Below are positions 7,015-14,293 of a stretch of DNA of 31,656 nt, in pieces. Numbering within the stretch: position 1 is the stretch's first letter; each line of letters opens with the position of its first letter. Source of the stretch: Candidatus Aphodoplasma excrementigallinarum. GTDB taxonomy: Bacteria; Bacillota; Clostridia; UBA1381; UMGS1253. The DNA lies in NCBI GenBank assembly GCA_018713805.1, contig DVOF01000142.1, positions 1-31,656 on the forward strand, written 5' to 3'. The notes under the pieces were generated by a model. That model was not told the DNA's origin and searched no databases. It was given only the letters and a program-made list of their open reading frames with translations. Both the position numbers and the translations under genes were made by a program.

Positions 7015-7848
7015 ATGCTGCATATTGGCTGCCATCTGTCGGCCGCGAAAGGATATTACCATATGGGGCAGGAGGCGCTCAAGGTCGGTGCGGACACGCT
7101 GCAATACTTTACGCGCAACCCGCGCGGCGCAAGCGCAAAAAAGGTCGACCCGGAGGATATTAAAAAGTTTGTCGACTTGATGGAGGAACACCACTTTGCA
7201 AAAATCGTCGCGCATGCGCCGTACACGCTCAACGCCTGCTCGAAGGACGAGCATCTCCGCGCGCTTGCAAAGCGGATGATGGCGGAGGATTTGGAAACGC
7301 TCGACTATCTCCCGGGCAACTACTATAACTTCCACCCCGGCAGCCATGTCGGGCAGGGGATAGAGGCCGGGATCGGCTACATCTGCGAGGCACTCAACGA
7401 GGTGCTGCGCGCCGACCAGAAGACTACCGTCCTGCTCGAGACAATGGCGGGCAAGGGGAGCGAGGTCGGGTCGCGGTTCGAGGAGCTGCGCTCGATTATA
7501 GACGGCGTGGAGAAAAGCGACAAGCTGGGCGTGTGCCTAGACACCTGCCACGTCAGTGACGCGGGGTATGACATTATCCACGACCTGGACGGCGTTTTGA
7601 ATGAATTTGACCGCGTGATCGGGCTTGACCGGCTCAAGGCCGTGCACTTAAACGACAGCATGAACGTGACCGGCGCACATAAGGACCGTCATGCAAAGAT
7701 CGGCGAGGGGGAGATCGGCGTAGAAGCAATCACGCGCATTATCAACCACCCTGCCCTGCGGGACTTGCCCTTCAATCTCGAAACGCCAAACGATCTGGAA
7801 GGTTACGCCGCAGAGATTAAGCTTTTGCGCGGGCTGTACGAGGCGTAA
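7015..7848 (+). CDS. nfo: Endonuclease IV (AP endonuclease)
   Basis: A 277-residue enzyme that cuts DNA 5' to abasic sites during base excision repair. All nine expected ligands of its three zinc ions can be placed: H67, H107, E142, D176, H179, H211, D224, H226 and E256, inside NFHPGSHVGQG, LETMAGKGSEVG, LDTCHVSDAGYD, HLNDS and KDRHAKIGEG. Length is normal. AAAGGAGG stands just upstream of ATG 7015. A small 6-bp hairpin (6959-6964 with 6974-6979) lies in the 67-base gap after the glycosidase gene; no clear promoter was found there. Confidence 0.96.
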   Translation: MLHIGCHLSAAKGYYHMGQEALKVGADTLQYFTRNPRGASAKKVDPEDIKKFVDLMEEHHFAKIVAHAPYTLNACSKDEHLRALAKRMMAEDLETLDYLPGNYYNFHPGSHVGQGIEAGIGYICEALNEVLRADQKTTVLLETMAGKGSEVGSRFEELRSIIDGVEKSDKLGVCLDTCHVSDAGYDIIHDLDGVLNEFDRVIGLDRLKAVHLNDSMNVTGAHKDRHAKIGEGEIGVEAITRIINHPALRDLPFNLETPNDLEGYAAEIKLLRGLYEA

Positions 7849-7883
7849 TTGCCGCGTGCGGGCGGAGATTAGAAAGAAACGGA

Positions 7884-7912
7884 TTGACAAATCGGTTATC
7901 TTGTGCTATACT
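7884..7912 (+). promoter_or_regulatory. Promoter of the FMN riboswitch-ribU unit
   Basis: TTGACA (7884-7889), a 17-base spacer and TATACT (7907-7912): a near-consensus sigma-A promoter, with a start near 7919, just before the riboswitch. Confidence 0.9.
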
Positions 7913-7926
7913 ATTAATAAATAAAT

Positions 7927-8052
7927 GTCTTCAGGGCAGGGTGCAAGTCCCTACCGGTGGTTACAGCCCACGAGCTGCTGCCGATGATATCGGCAGAGCA
8001 GATTCGGTGTGATTCCGAAGCCGACAGTTACAGTCTGGACGAAAGAGGACAA
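7927..8052 (+). promoter_or_regulatory. FMN riboswitch (RFN element)
   Basis: The conserved RFN pieces appear in order: TCTTCAGGGCAGGGTGCAAG at the start, CCCTACCGGTGG, TTACAGCCCACGAG, a variable hairpin at about 7977-8000, CAGATTCGGTG, TTCCGAAGCCGACAG and a closing GACGAAAGAGGA. It binds flavin mononucleotide. The terminator at 8087-8112 lies between it and ribU, so FMN binding should stop transcription and switch off riboflavin uptake. Confidence 0.95.
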
Positions 8053-8086
8053 GAGCGGCACGCTGCCGCGCCTGTTTGTATGGATT

Positions 8087-8112
8087 GCCCTGCATAGTAT
8101 GCAGGGCTTTTT
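8087..8112 (+). terminator. Riboswitch-controlled terminator
   Basis: A 9-bp stem (8087-8095 with 8099-8107), three-base loop and TTTTT directly after. It is the expression platform of the FMN riboswitch upstream of ribU. Confidence 0.9.
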
Positions 8113-8180
8113 CTTTTGCGGCGGCGCGCCCGCTTTTCCGGAGACGTTTGTTGCATTTTCTTATAAAGGAGACGGGAAAC

Positions 8181-8738
8181 ATGAAACAAACACAGACAAA
8201 AAAACGGGTCAACGTACGGGCGATCACATGGGTCGCCATGCTGTCGGCAATTGCGTTTGCGCTCCAGCTTGTAGCGGCGTTTTTGCCAAAGGTGGGGGGC
8301 TTTCTCGATCTGGAAATCTCCGACCTGCCCGCCATTGTCGGCACGATGGCGCTGGGGCCGGTTGCGGGGCTGATTATTGAGCTGATCAAAAACCTGCTCC
8401 ACTGCACGGTGACGACGACCGGCTTTGTGGGGGAATTTGCAAATTTTGTCATGAATGGGACGTTTATGCTGGTTGCAGGGCTGATCTACAACCGGAACAA
8501 GACGAGGAAGGGCGCACTGTGGGCGCTTTTATGGGGCGTTGTGGCGCTGGCGGCCATGGGCGTGATTGCCAATATGGTGATTATGCTGCCGCTCTATATG
8601 CCGGCTGCGCCGTTCGAGGCAAAGCTTGCGATTGCGCTGTCGACGATTCTGCCGTTCAATCTTGTACGCGGCGCTGTTTTGTCGCTCATTACGCTTTTGA
8701 TTTACAAAAAATTGTCGCCCATAATCAAGGGGAAGTAG
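8181..8738 (+). CDS. ribU: Riboflavin ECF transporter S component RibU
   Basis: A 185-residue, very hydrophobic protein with about six membrane segments, the size and pattern of ECF S components. It captures riboflavin and works with the shared EcfT and EcfA modules, which are not in this window. The motif-like stretches LEISDLPAIVG and GFVGEFANFVMNG match RibU. The call is strongly supported by the FMN riboswitch directly upstream. The start at 8181 is chosen for AAAGGAGA at 8165-8172; the longer open frame from 8076 runs through the terminator and is not credible. Confidence 0.93.
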   Translation: MKQTQTKKRVNVRAITWVAMLSAIAFALQLVAAFLPKVGGFLDLEISDLPAIVGTMALGPVAGLIIELIKNLLHCTVTTTGFVGEFANFVMNGTFMLVAGLIYNRNKTRKGALWALLWGVVALAAMGVIANMVIMLPLYMPAAPFEAKLAIALSTILPFNLVRGAVLSLITLLIYKKLSPIIKGK

Positions 8739-8783
8739 AAAGCATTGGCACGGTGCACAGTTTCTCACACTAATATTTCCGCG

Positions 8784-8827
8784 CCGCCTGCAATATAATA
8801 AAAATAGATTAAATCTATTGCAGGTGG
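8784..8827 (+). promoter_or_regulatory. Hairpin covering the ribosome binding site of the DUF368 gene
   Basis: Bases 8784-8795 pair with 8816-8827 over 12 positions, one of them G-U, around a 20-base loop. The right arm contains most of the likely ribosome binding site AGGTGGG (8822-8828). The loop holds part of a second near-perfect palindrome (8803-8819), giving an alternative fold. Translation could therefore be held back until the hairpin opens. Confidence 0.6.
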
Positions 8828-8834
8828 GTGCCGT

Positions 8835-9644
8835 ATGCGTTCGGTTATCATAAATTTTTTAAAAAGCATCGTAATTGGCGCGTCGGCGTTCATACCGGGA
8901 ATCAGCGGCGGCACGATGGCGATTGCGCTCGGCGTATACGACCGGCTGCTGCGCTGTGTATCGCATTTTAAGGATAATATGCGCCAAAATGCGGCGTATC
9001 TGACCGTATTTGCTGTCGGCGCGTCGGTGGGGCTGCTTACGCTGTCGGGGTGGGTGCTGTGGATGTTTAACACCTACCGGCTTCCGATGATTTATCTGTT
9101 TATCGGCTGCGTGTTCGGCAGTATCCCGATGCTGTTCCGCCGTGGCGGCGTGTCGCAGATCGGCATCAGCGATACGTTCTGGGTATTGGCGGGGTATCTG
9201 TGCATTACTTGGGTTGCGCAGATTCCAGCCGGGTCGTGCCTGGTCGGCGGCATTTACGTTTTAAATTTTCTGATGCTGATGGCAGCGGGCGTAATCGTGG
9301 CAATCGCGTTTATTTTGCCCGGAATCAGCACCTCCTATATCCTTTTGCTGCTGGGAATCTATGACATCAGCCAGCGGGCGGTGCAGAGCTGGAATTTCGC
9401 ATTTTTAGTGCCATTGATTTTGGGCGTGCTGGCTGGGACGCTCATTACGACGCGGATTTTGGAAGACGCGCTCGAGCGGCACAGGAAGCAGACCTATATG
9501 CTGATCGTGGGGTTTGTGCTCGGCTCTATTTTTGAGATCATACCCGGTTTTCCGATGGGGTATGAGATCATCGTGTGCGTGTTGACATTTGCCGCGGGCT
9601 TTTTGGCGGTGAAACTGATTTTGCGCTACAGCGAGGAGTTTTAG
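8835..9644 (+). CDS. DUF368/PopT family polyprenyl-phosphate transporter
   Basis: A 269-residue membrane protein with about eight segments and the repeated family motif: FIPGISGGTMAIALGVYD (19-36) in the first half and LPGISTSYILLLLGIYD (from about 161) in the second, the sign of an internal inverted duplication. DUF368 proteins have been shown to return undecaprenyl phosphate, the lipid carrier of cell-wall building, across the membrane. The function is by family; specificity here is not tested. The ribosome binding site AGGTGGG lies in a stable hairpin. Confidence 0.88.
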   Translation: MRSVIINFLKSIVIGASAFIPGISGGTMAIALGVYDRLLRCVSHFKDNMRQNAAYLTVFAVGASVGLLTLSGWVLWMFNTYRLPMIYLFIGCVFGSIPMLFRRGGVSQIGISDTFWVLAGYLCITWVAQIPAGSCLVGGIYVLNFLMLMAAGVIVAIAFILPGISTSYILLLLGIYDISQRAVQSWNFAFLVPLILGVLAGTLITTRILEDALERHRKQTYMLIVGFVLGSIFEIIPGFPMGYEIIVCVLTFAAGFLAVKLILRYSEEF

Positions 9645-9672
9645 CAAATTGGGAAAAAATTTTAAAAACCCC

Positions 9673-9700
9673 TTGTCAAAACCGAAAAATGTGGTATAAT
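9673..9700 (+). promoter_or_regulatory. Promoter of secG
   Basis: TTGTCA (9673-9678), a 16-base spacer and TATAAT (9695-9700). Start of transcription near 9707, 38 bases before the gene. Confidence 0.8.
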
Positions 9701-9744
9701 ATATAAGCATATATGGTTACGAATGAATTTAGGAGGGTTTTGGA

Positions 9745-10011
9745 ATGCAGATTGCAGAAACGATCGTGATGGTGCTACATATTATAGCATCGCTCGTTTT
9801 AATTGTGGTTGTACTGTTACAGTCGGGGAAAGCGGCCGGCCTTTCGGGGACGATTGCCGGCGGCGCGGAAACATTTTTTGGGAAAAACAAGGGCCGTACG
9901 ATCGATGCGATTCTGGAGAAGTGGACCGCATTCTTTGCGATCCTGTTCCTGATAACGTCGATTGCGCTTGCGCTTATCATTAAGTGGCTTGCGGCAACGC
10001 CGGTTGCGTAA
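9745..10011 (+). CDS. secG: SecG, subunit of the Sec translocon
   Basis: An 88-residue protein with two membrane helices (about 5-25 and 60-82) and the conserved loop between them, LLQSGKAAGLSGTIAGGAETFFGKN in outline. SecG sits beside SecY and SecE in the plasma membrane and helps SecA-driven export. AGGAGGG (9731-9737) precedes the ATG. The gene has its own promoter and terminator; the usual partner rnr is not next to it. Confidence 0.95.
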   Translation: MQIAETIVMVLHIIASLVLIVVVLLQSGKAAGLSGTIAGGAETFFGKNKGRTIDAILEKWTAFFAILFLITSIALALIIKWLAATPVA

Positions 10012-10029
10012 TTACTTATCAAAAGCAAG

Positions 10030-10057
10030 ACCCGCACGTGTTGTGCGGGTTTTTTTG
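10030..10057 (+). terminator. Terminator of secG
   Basis: A 7-bp GC-rich stem (10031-10037 with 10043-10049), loop of five and a run of eight T residues. Confidence 0.95.
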
Positions 10058-10126
10058 TTTGGCGGCGGCAAAAAATTTTAAAATTTTTGAAGTGTTTTGC
10101 AAATCAGCAGTCGTTCTATCTCATGG

Positions 10127-10648
10127 ATGGGGGTGATAGTCATTTGCAGGACGGAGTTTTTAGAGTGCATCAAAGAATACGAAAAGCTTGTGTTCCATAT
10201 CTGCTTTTCCTTTACGAAAAATTACTTTGACGCCGAAGACCTCGCGCAGGAAACCTTCATTGCCGCGTACAATAAGCTGGACCTGTTCGACGGGAAAAAC
10301 TTGAAAGCGTGGCTCAGCGCGATTGCCGCAAACAAATGCAAAGACTATCTCAAGAGCGCCGCAAGGCGGAGCATCCCCACTGAGGAGAGCGACCTCGATT
10401 TGTATGCGTCCGAACATACCGGCCCGGAGGAGGCCGCGCTGCGCGCCGTCGGTGAAGAGGAGGTACGGGCGATTTGTGAACAGCTCGACGAGCCATACCG
10501 GACGGTGGCGGTGAAGTACTTCTGCGAGGACGTGACGCTCAGCGAGCTGTCCCGCAGCACGGGCCAGAAGCTGAAAACGCTGCAAACACGGCTCTACCGC
10601 GCTAAGAAAATGATGAAAGAATATGTAAGGAGGACGGCCGATGTGTGA
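10127..10648 (+). CDS. Sigma-70 family (ECF-type) RNA polymerase sigma factor
   Basis: About 170 residues with region 2 (YEKLVFHICFSFTKNYFDAEDLAQETF, motif DAEDLAQETF) and region 4 (LDEPYRTVAVKYFCEDVTLSELS followed by a helix-turn-helix), joined by a short linker as in ECF sigma factors. It is the first of four overlapping genes, followed by its probable anti-sigma factor. The start is uncertain: ATG 10127 lacks a ribosome binding site, whereas GGGGGTGAT (10129-10137) is well placed for an ATT codon at 10142, which would give a protein beginning next to the conserved region. Confidence 0.9.
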   Translation: MGVIVICRTEFLECIKEYEKLVFHICFSFTKNYFDAEDLAQETFIAAYNKLDLFDGKNLKAWLSAIAANKCKDYLKSAARRSIPTEESDLDLYASEHTGPEEAALRAVGEEEVRAICEQLDEPYRTVAVKYFCEDVTLSELSRSTGQKLKTLQTRLYRAKKMMKEYVRRTADV

Positions 10649-11069
10649 GAAAACAAAGACAGGACAGCATTTGACACAAAAAGACATTGCAAAATTCCAG
10701 GCGATGGAACTCAGCCCCGATGCGCTGATTGCGTTTGCCGAGCACATCGAGACGTGCCCGGCCTGCGCGGAGATGCTTGCGCAGGCGGAGGAACAGATGG
10801 ACATCCATGTCCCGAAGGGCTTTGCGCCCGAGGTGCGGCGGCGCGCTGCGGGAGAAGGCAAACGGGATTTTTACCGCTACAGTATACGTGTTGGCGCGGC
10901 GGTGTGCGCTTCGCTGGCGTTGCTGTTTGGGGGAAGCTTTTCGTTCGACACAGCGAAGGAGATTTCGGCGCCGAAGTTTGAGCTGTTAGACAAGATGACG
11001 CAGTCGATATCTGATTTTTCCAATTCTATAATAAAGTGGGAGGGCTTATTCGATGGTCAAAAGAAATAA
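10641..11069 (+). CDS. Zinc-type anti-sigma factor, membrane anchored
   Basis: A 142-residue protein with an N-terminal zinc-binding anti-sigma (zf-HC2/ZAS) signature, H35-x3-C39-x2-C42 in HIETCPACAEML, and a single membrane helix at about 79-101, leaving a short C-terminal part outside. It overlaps the sigma factor gene by eight bases, the normal arrangement for a pair in which the anti-sigma factor holds its sigma factor at the membrane until a signal arrives. The signal is unknown. The C-terminus overlaps the next gene by 17 bases. Confidence 0.88.
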   Translation: MCEKTKTGQHLTQKDIAKFQAMELSPDALIAFAEHIETCPACAEMLAQAEEQMDIHVPKGFAPEVRRRAAGEGKRDFYRYSIRVGAAVCASLALLFGGSFSFDTAKEISAPKFELLDKMTQSISDFSNSIIKWEGLFDGQKK

Positions 11070-11580
11070 GTTTTGGACAGTTGTATTCGCATTTTTGCCC
11101 GGGGCCGGGCACATGTTCATGGGCTTTATGAAGCAGGGGACGAGTATCATGGTCGCGTTTTGGGGATTGTTTCTGATTTCGTCCTGGCTTGGCATTGGCG
11201 AGCTTACGCTTCTGGCTCCCGTACTGTGGTTTTATGCGTTCTTTGACTGCATCAACAAGCGGTTCTCAACGGACGTGCAGTTTATGCAGTTCGAGGACAA
11301 ATTCCTCTTTGAGGATTGGCTGAAATCCAGGACAGGCGTAGGCTTTGGTAAGTACCAGACATTTATCAGCGTCCTGCTGATCATTGTCGGCGCATACATG
11401 ATTCTCGAAACTGTATGGGGCGTGGTGTCTTGGAACCTGTGGATGATCGTTCCGGAGATCGGAAATTATGTTGATTCTATTTTTGGCAATCTGCCGCGGG
11501 TTGTGGTCGGCGTATTAATTGTCGTATTTGGCGTAAAGCTGATCCGCGGGAAGAAAAAGGAGATGAAGGACGATGAATAA
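11053..11580 (+). CDS. Four-helix membrane protein, TM2-like
   Basis: A 175-residue protein with about four membrane segments (near 7-25, 30-62, 98-118 and 142-162) and a charged C-terminal tail. The early PGAGHMFMGFMKQG resembles the PGxGxxYxG turn of TM2-domain proteins. The function is not known. Its overlap with the anti-sigma gene and with the next gene makes it a likely target or sensor of the same sigma system. Confidence 0.8.
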   Translation: MVKRNKFWTVVFAFLPGAGHMFMGFMKQGTSIMVAFWGLFLISSWLGIGELTLLAPVLWFYAFFDCINKRFSTDVQFMQFEDKFLFEDWLKSRTGVGFGKYQTFISVLLIIVGAYMILETVWGVVSWNLWMIVPEIGNYVDSIFGNLPRVVVGVLIVVFGVKLIRGKKKEMKDDE

Positions 11581-11896
11581 TCGGGTTCGCAGGGTCGGCA
11601 CCCTGTCCGCCGGGATCGTACTGGTCGGGTTTGGCATTGTGTTTCTGCTGCGGCTGGCGATACCATGGCTCAATTACGGCGTTATCCTGTCATTCTGGCC
11701 GGTCGTGCTGATTTTGCTTGGCGGAGAAATGCTGTATGCGTATACATTTGGAAAAAGCGACACCGTCAAATACGACGGCGGCGCGATAGCAGTTATCATT
11801 TTGCTGTGCATCTTCGCGATGTGCATGGCGGGCGGGGAGCTAATATTCAATACGCTTTCCGAGGCCGCCAGATATCACTATCACATAAATTGGTAA
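11573..11896 (+). CDS. LiaI/DUF5668-like small membrane protein
   Basis: A 107-residue protein with three membrane helices (about 11-30, 36-56 and 68-90) and the pattern RVGTLSAGIVLVGFGIVFLL...FWPVVLILLGGEML, which resembles the membrane domain of LiaI/LiaF-type proteins. Those act in cell-envelope stress sensing in Firmicutes. It overlaps the previous gene by eight bases and ends the sigma-factor module. The family call is by resemblance only. Confidence 0.75.
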   Translation: MNNRVRRVGTLSAGIVLVGFGIVFLLRLAIPWLNYGVILSFWPVVLILLGGEMLYAYTFGKSDTVKYDGGAIAVIILLCIFAMCMAGGELIFNTLSEAARYHYHINW

Positions 11897-11973
11897 CACG
11901 CCTGCTCACCACGGGCTTGTTATATGGCGGGCCTGCCCGCCGATACTACCCCACCAAACATATCCCTAAAAGG

Positions 11974-12002
11974 AAAAGGCAGCCTTTTGGCTGTCTTTTT
12001 CT
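11974..12002. terminator. Terminator between the sigma module and the MATE gene
   Basis: A 7-bp stem (11978-11984 with 11989-11995, one G-U) flanked by an A-rich left side and a T-run on the right. It can serve both converging transcripts. Confidence 0.85.
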
Positions 12003-12013
12003 TTGCGTATTTA

Positions 12014-13369
12014 TTATATCTCCTCTTTGATCCATTTAAAGCGGTTGACCTTAATGACGGCGACAAAGCACTTCAAAATCTGGTCGGACTTTAAGCAGAT
12101 AAAGGTGATGACCGGCGAAAGATTGAGCCAGTAAGCGCAGATTGCCGACGACGGGAGCACGATGCCCCACATGAAGATCAGGTCGTTGATCAGGACGAAT
12201 TTCGTGTCGCCGCCGCCGCGGACAATGCCCGTGAGCGCGGCCATCTGGTACGATGTGCCGACGACGGTGACAGAAAGGATCGTCAAAAAGGTCAGCGTCA
12301 GGCCGCGCGCCTCCGGCGTAACGTCGTAAAGCTGGATAATCAAATCCTTGCAGAAGAACAGAGCGGCCCCGGTCGCAACGCCAATCAGCAAAAACAGAAT
12401 CTGCATGGTGATTGCGTACTGCTTTACCTTGTGGCGGCTGCCCTCGCCGATTGTTTTCCCGGTCAGGACGCTGCTTGCGCTGCCCGCGCCGTAGGTCACG
12501 ACTGTGAGCACCTGGAACACTGTCGTCGCAATGCTGTTTGCGGCGATGACCTCGCGCCCCATATGGCCGAGGATGGCAGTTTGCACTGACATGGCCACCC
12601 CCCAGATTGCGTTGGAAAAAAAGATGGGTGAGCCGACCTTGACAAAGCTTTTCAGCAGCGCGCGGTCAAAGGTGAAAAAGTCGCGCAGCCGCAGCCGTAC
12701 CTTTTTGTCGGCAAACCTGACAAAGCAGACCATAATAACGGTCTCCACGATGCGGCTGATCAGCGTTGCGATCGCCGCGCCCTGTATCCCGAGCCGCGGC
12801 GCGCCGAGGTTGCCGTAGATCAGGATGGAGTTTAAGCATACATTGATACACAGCGTCGAGAGCGACACGAAAAACCCGATCCTGACCGTTTCCACGCTTC
12901 GCATGGTATAGATCAGGATGTTTGTCACCGCAAAGAAAAAGTAGGAAAAACAGATGATCTGCAAATACTTCGTGCCCTCCGCGATAACGCCCGCGTCGCT
13001 CGTAAACAGGGACAGGACCCACCCGGGCGCAAAAAAGGCCGTCGCCCACATGGCAAGCGCGATTACGAGCGCCGTCGCCATACTGATGCCCGCGAGCTTG
13101 CGGATAGGGTCGATCTCTTTTTTGCCCCAGCTGCGCGACGACAGGATCAGCGCGCCTTCGCCCACGCCGAAGATCAGCATTTGCAGCAGATACTGCACCT
13201 GATTGACGACGGCCGCGCCGGAGAGCGCGTCCTGCGAATAGGCGCCGAGCATGACGTTGTCGGCGAGGTTGACGCCGAACACGATCACGTTTTGCAGTGC
13301 GATGGTCAGCGTCAGCTTAAAAAACGTTTTATAAAAATAGTTATCCCGAACAAAAAGTTTCCCAAACAG
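12014..13369 (-). CDS. MATE family efflux transporter
   Basis: A 12-helix transporter of the MATE family, which exports drugs or metabolites in exchange for sodium or protons. With the upstream extension it has 451 residues, the normal size. The ordinary start would be GTG 13288, but that cuts into the first helix: conserved sequence YKTFFKLTLTIALQN continues in frame upstream, back to CTG 13369, just after a stop. A good ribosome binding site, GGAAGGAG (complement of 13381-13388), lies eleven bases before that CTG, and no ATG, GTG or TTG is in frame between. CTG initiation is therefore the best reading, though an error in the sequence could also explain it. The gene is monocistronic and converges on the sigma module. 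Confidence 0.88.
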   Translation of the reverse strand: MFGKLFVRDNYFYKTFFKLTLTIALQNVIVFGVNLADNVMLGAYSQDALSGAAVVNQVQYLLQMLIFGVGEGALILSSRSWGKKEIDPIRKLAGISMATALVIALAMWATAFFAPGWVLSLFTSDAGVIAEGTKYLQIICFSYFFFAVTNILIYTMRSVETVRIGFFVSLSTLCINVCLNSILIYGNLGAPRLGIQGAAIATLISRIVETVIMVCFVRFADKKVRLRLRDFFTFDRALLKSFVKVGSPIFFSNAIWGVAMSVQTAILGHMGREVIAANSIATTVFQVLTVVTYGAGSASSVLTGKTIGEGSRHKVKQYAITMQILFLLIGVATGAALFFCKDLIIQLYDVTPEARGLTLTFLTILSVTVVGTSYQMAALTGIVRGGGDTKFVLINDLIFMWGIVLPSSAICAYWLNLSPVITFICLKSDQILKCFVAVIKVNRFKWIKEEI

Positions 13370-13414
13370 TTTGCCTCAGACTCCTTCCAGTAAAGATTCG
13401 ACTCAACTTCACCA

Positions 13415-13420
13415 ATTATA
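13415..13420 (-). promoter_or_regulatory. -10 box of the MATE gene
   Basis: TATAAT read leftward, 27 bases before the ribosome binding site; the -35 region is weak. It limits the start codon to positions left of about 13405. Confidence 0.5.
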
Positions 13421-13546
13421 TAACAGATCGTGAAAAAAAGCTACAGGAAATTGAAACGGATGTAAAACTTTAGGGAGAAAGCACGGTTTTTTACCATTTT
13501 TGCGGAGGGTTTTCTATGAAGAATCCATGAATCTTTAAAAAAACTA

Positions 13547-13575
13547 TTGCAATATCATGCCAGGTACGGTATACT
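13547..13575 (+). promoter_or_regulatory. Promoter of the fapR-fab cluster
   Basis: TTGCAA (13547-13552), a 17-base spacer and TATACT (13570-13575), start near 13582. An 8-bp inverted repeat overlaps the -10 box and start. Confidence 0.8.
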
Positions 13576-13602
13576 ATGTAAAAATATCACTTAAACATAG
13601 TA
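13572..13602. promoter_or_regulatory. Inverted repeat over the fapR promoter, candidate operator
   Basis: TACTATGT (13572-13579) and ACATAGTA (13595-13602) are perfect inverted copies 15 bases apart. The left arm sits in the -10 box. It could be bound by FapR itself or form a hairpin at the 5' end of the message. It is not an obvious copy of the Bacillus FapR box. Confidence 0.5.
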
Positions 13603-13636
13603 GCAGGTCATAATTTTTGTCCGGGGAGGTGGGCGC

Positions 13637-14203
13637 ATGGCAAAGAGGAGCATCAAAAAGCTTCGGCAGCAGCAGTTGATGGAAAAGCTGGAAGAGAACC
13701 CGTTTTTGACGGACGAGGAGCTTGCGGCGCTCTTTTCGGTCAGCGTCCCGACAATCCGGTTCGACCGGGCGGAGCTCGGCGTCAAGGAGTACCGGGAGCG
13801 GATCAAAAATGTGGCCCGCAGCGCCATCGCGCACAGCGCCGGGCGGGAGAGCGAGCCGGTCAACCATCCGATGGGCGAGCTGCTCGACTTAAACCTGTTT
13901 AAAGACGGGCTTTCCGTTTTTGTGCCGGACGAAACGATGACGTTTGACGACAGCGGCGTGGTGCGCGGGTGCTTCATCTATTCGTTTGCAGAAATGCTGG
14001 CGACGAAGGTGATCGACGCGAACGTCGCGCTCGTGGACGTGGCAAATATCAAGTACAAGCAGCCGGTCATGGCGGGCAGCAAGCTTGTTGCAAAGTCGGA
14101 GGTCGTGCGCCGGCGCAACAACGAATATATCGTATGGGTCAAAATCAAGGTCAATATGGCGGAGGTGTTCCGCAGCAAGTTTATTCTATCGGTAATTGAC
14201 TAA
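13637..14203 (+). CDS. fapR: Fatty acid biosynthesis repressor FapR
   Basis: A 188-residue regulator: DeoR-type helix-turn-helix (about 8-60, with LTDEELAALFSVSVPTIRFDR) joined to a hot-dog domain (about 75-188) that senses malonyl-CoA or malonyl-ACP. The order and length match FapR of Bacillus. It represses lipid synthesis genes when malonyl-CoA is low. It heads the cluster it presumably controls and may control itself. GGGGAGGTGGG stands before the ATG. Confidence 0.95.
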   Translation: MAKRSIKKLRQQQLMEKLEENPFLTDEELAALFSVSVPTIRFDRAELGVKEYRERIKNVARSAIAHSAGRESEPVNHPMGELLDLNLFKDGLSVFVPDETMTFDDSGVVRGCFIYSFAEMLATKVIDANVALVDVANIKYKQPVMAGSKLVAKSEVVRRRNNEYIVWVKIKVNMAEVFRSKFILSVID

Positions 14204-14204
14204 A

Positions 14205-14231
14205 CCGCGCATGTGCAACGCACATGCGCGG
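14205..14231. other. Perfect 12-bp hairpin between fapR and plsX
   Basis: Bases 14205-14216 and 14220-14231 are exact inverted copies with a three-base loop, immediately after the fapR stop. No T-run follows, so it is not a typical terminator. It may block exonucleases or be an RNase III site, separating the regulator message from the fab message. Confidence 0.75.
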
Positions 14232-14293
14232 GGCGAATCCGCAATGTGAATTCGAAGTGGAAACCTTTTGGAGTTTGAAAGGTGGGGCATGGC

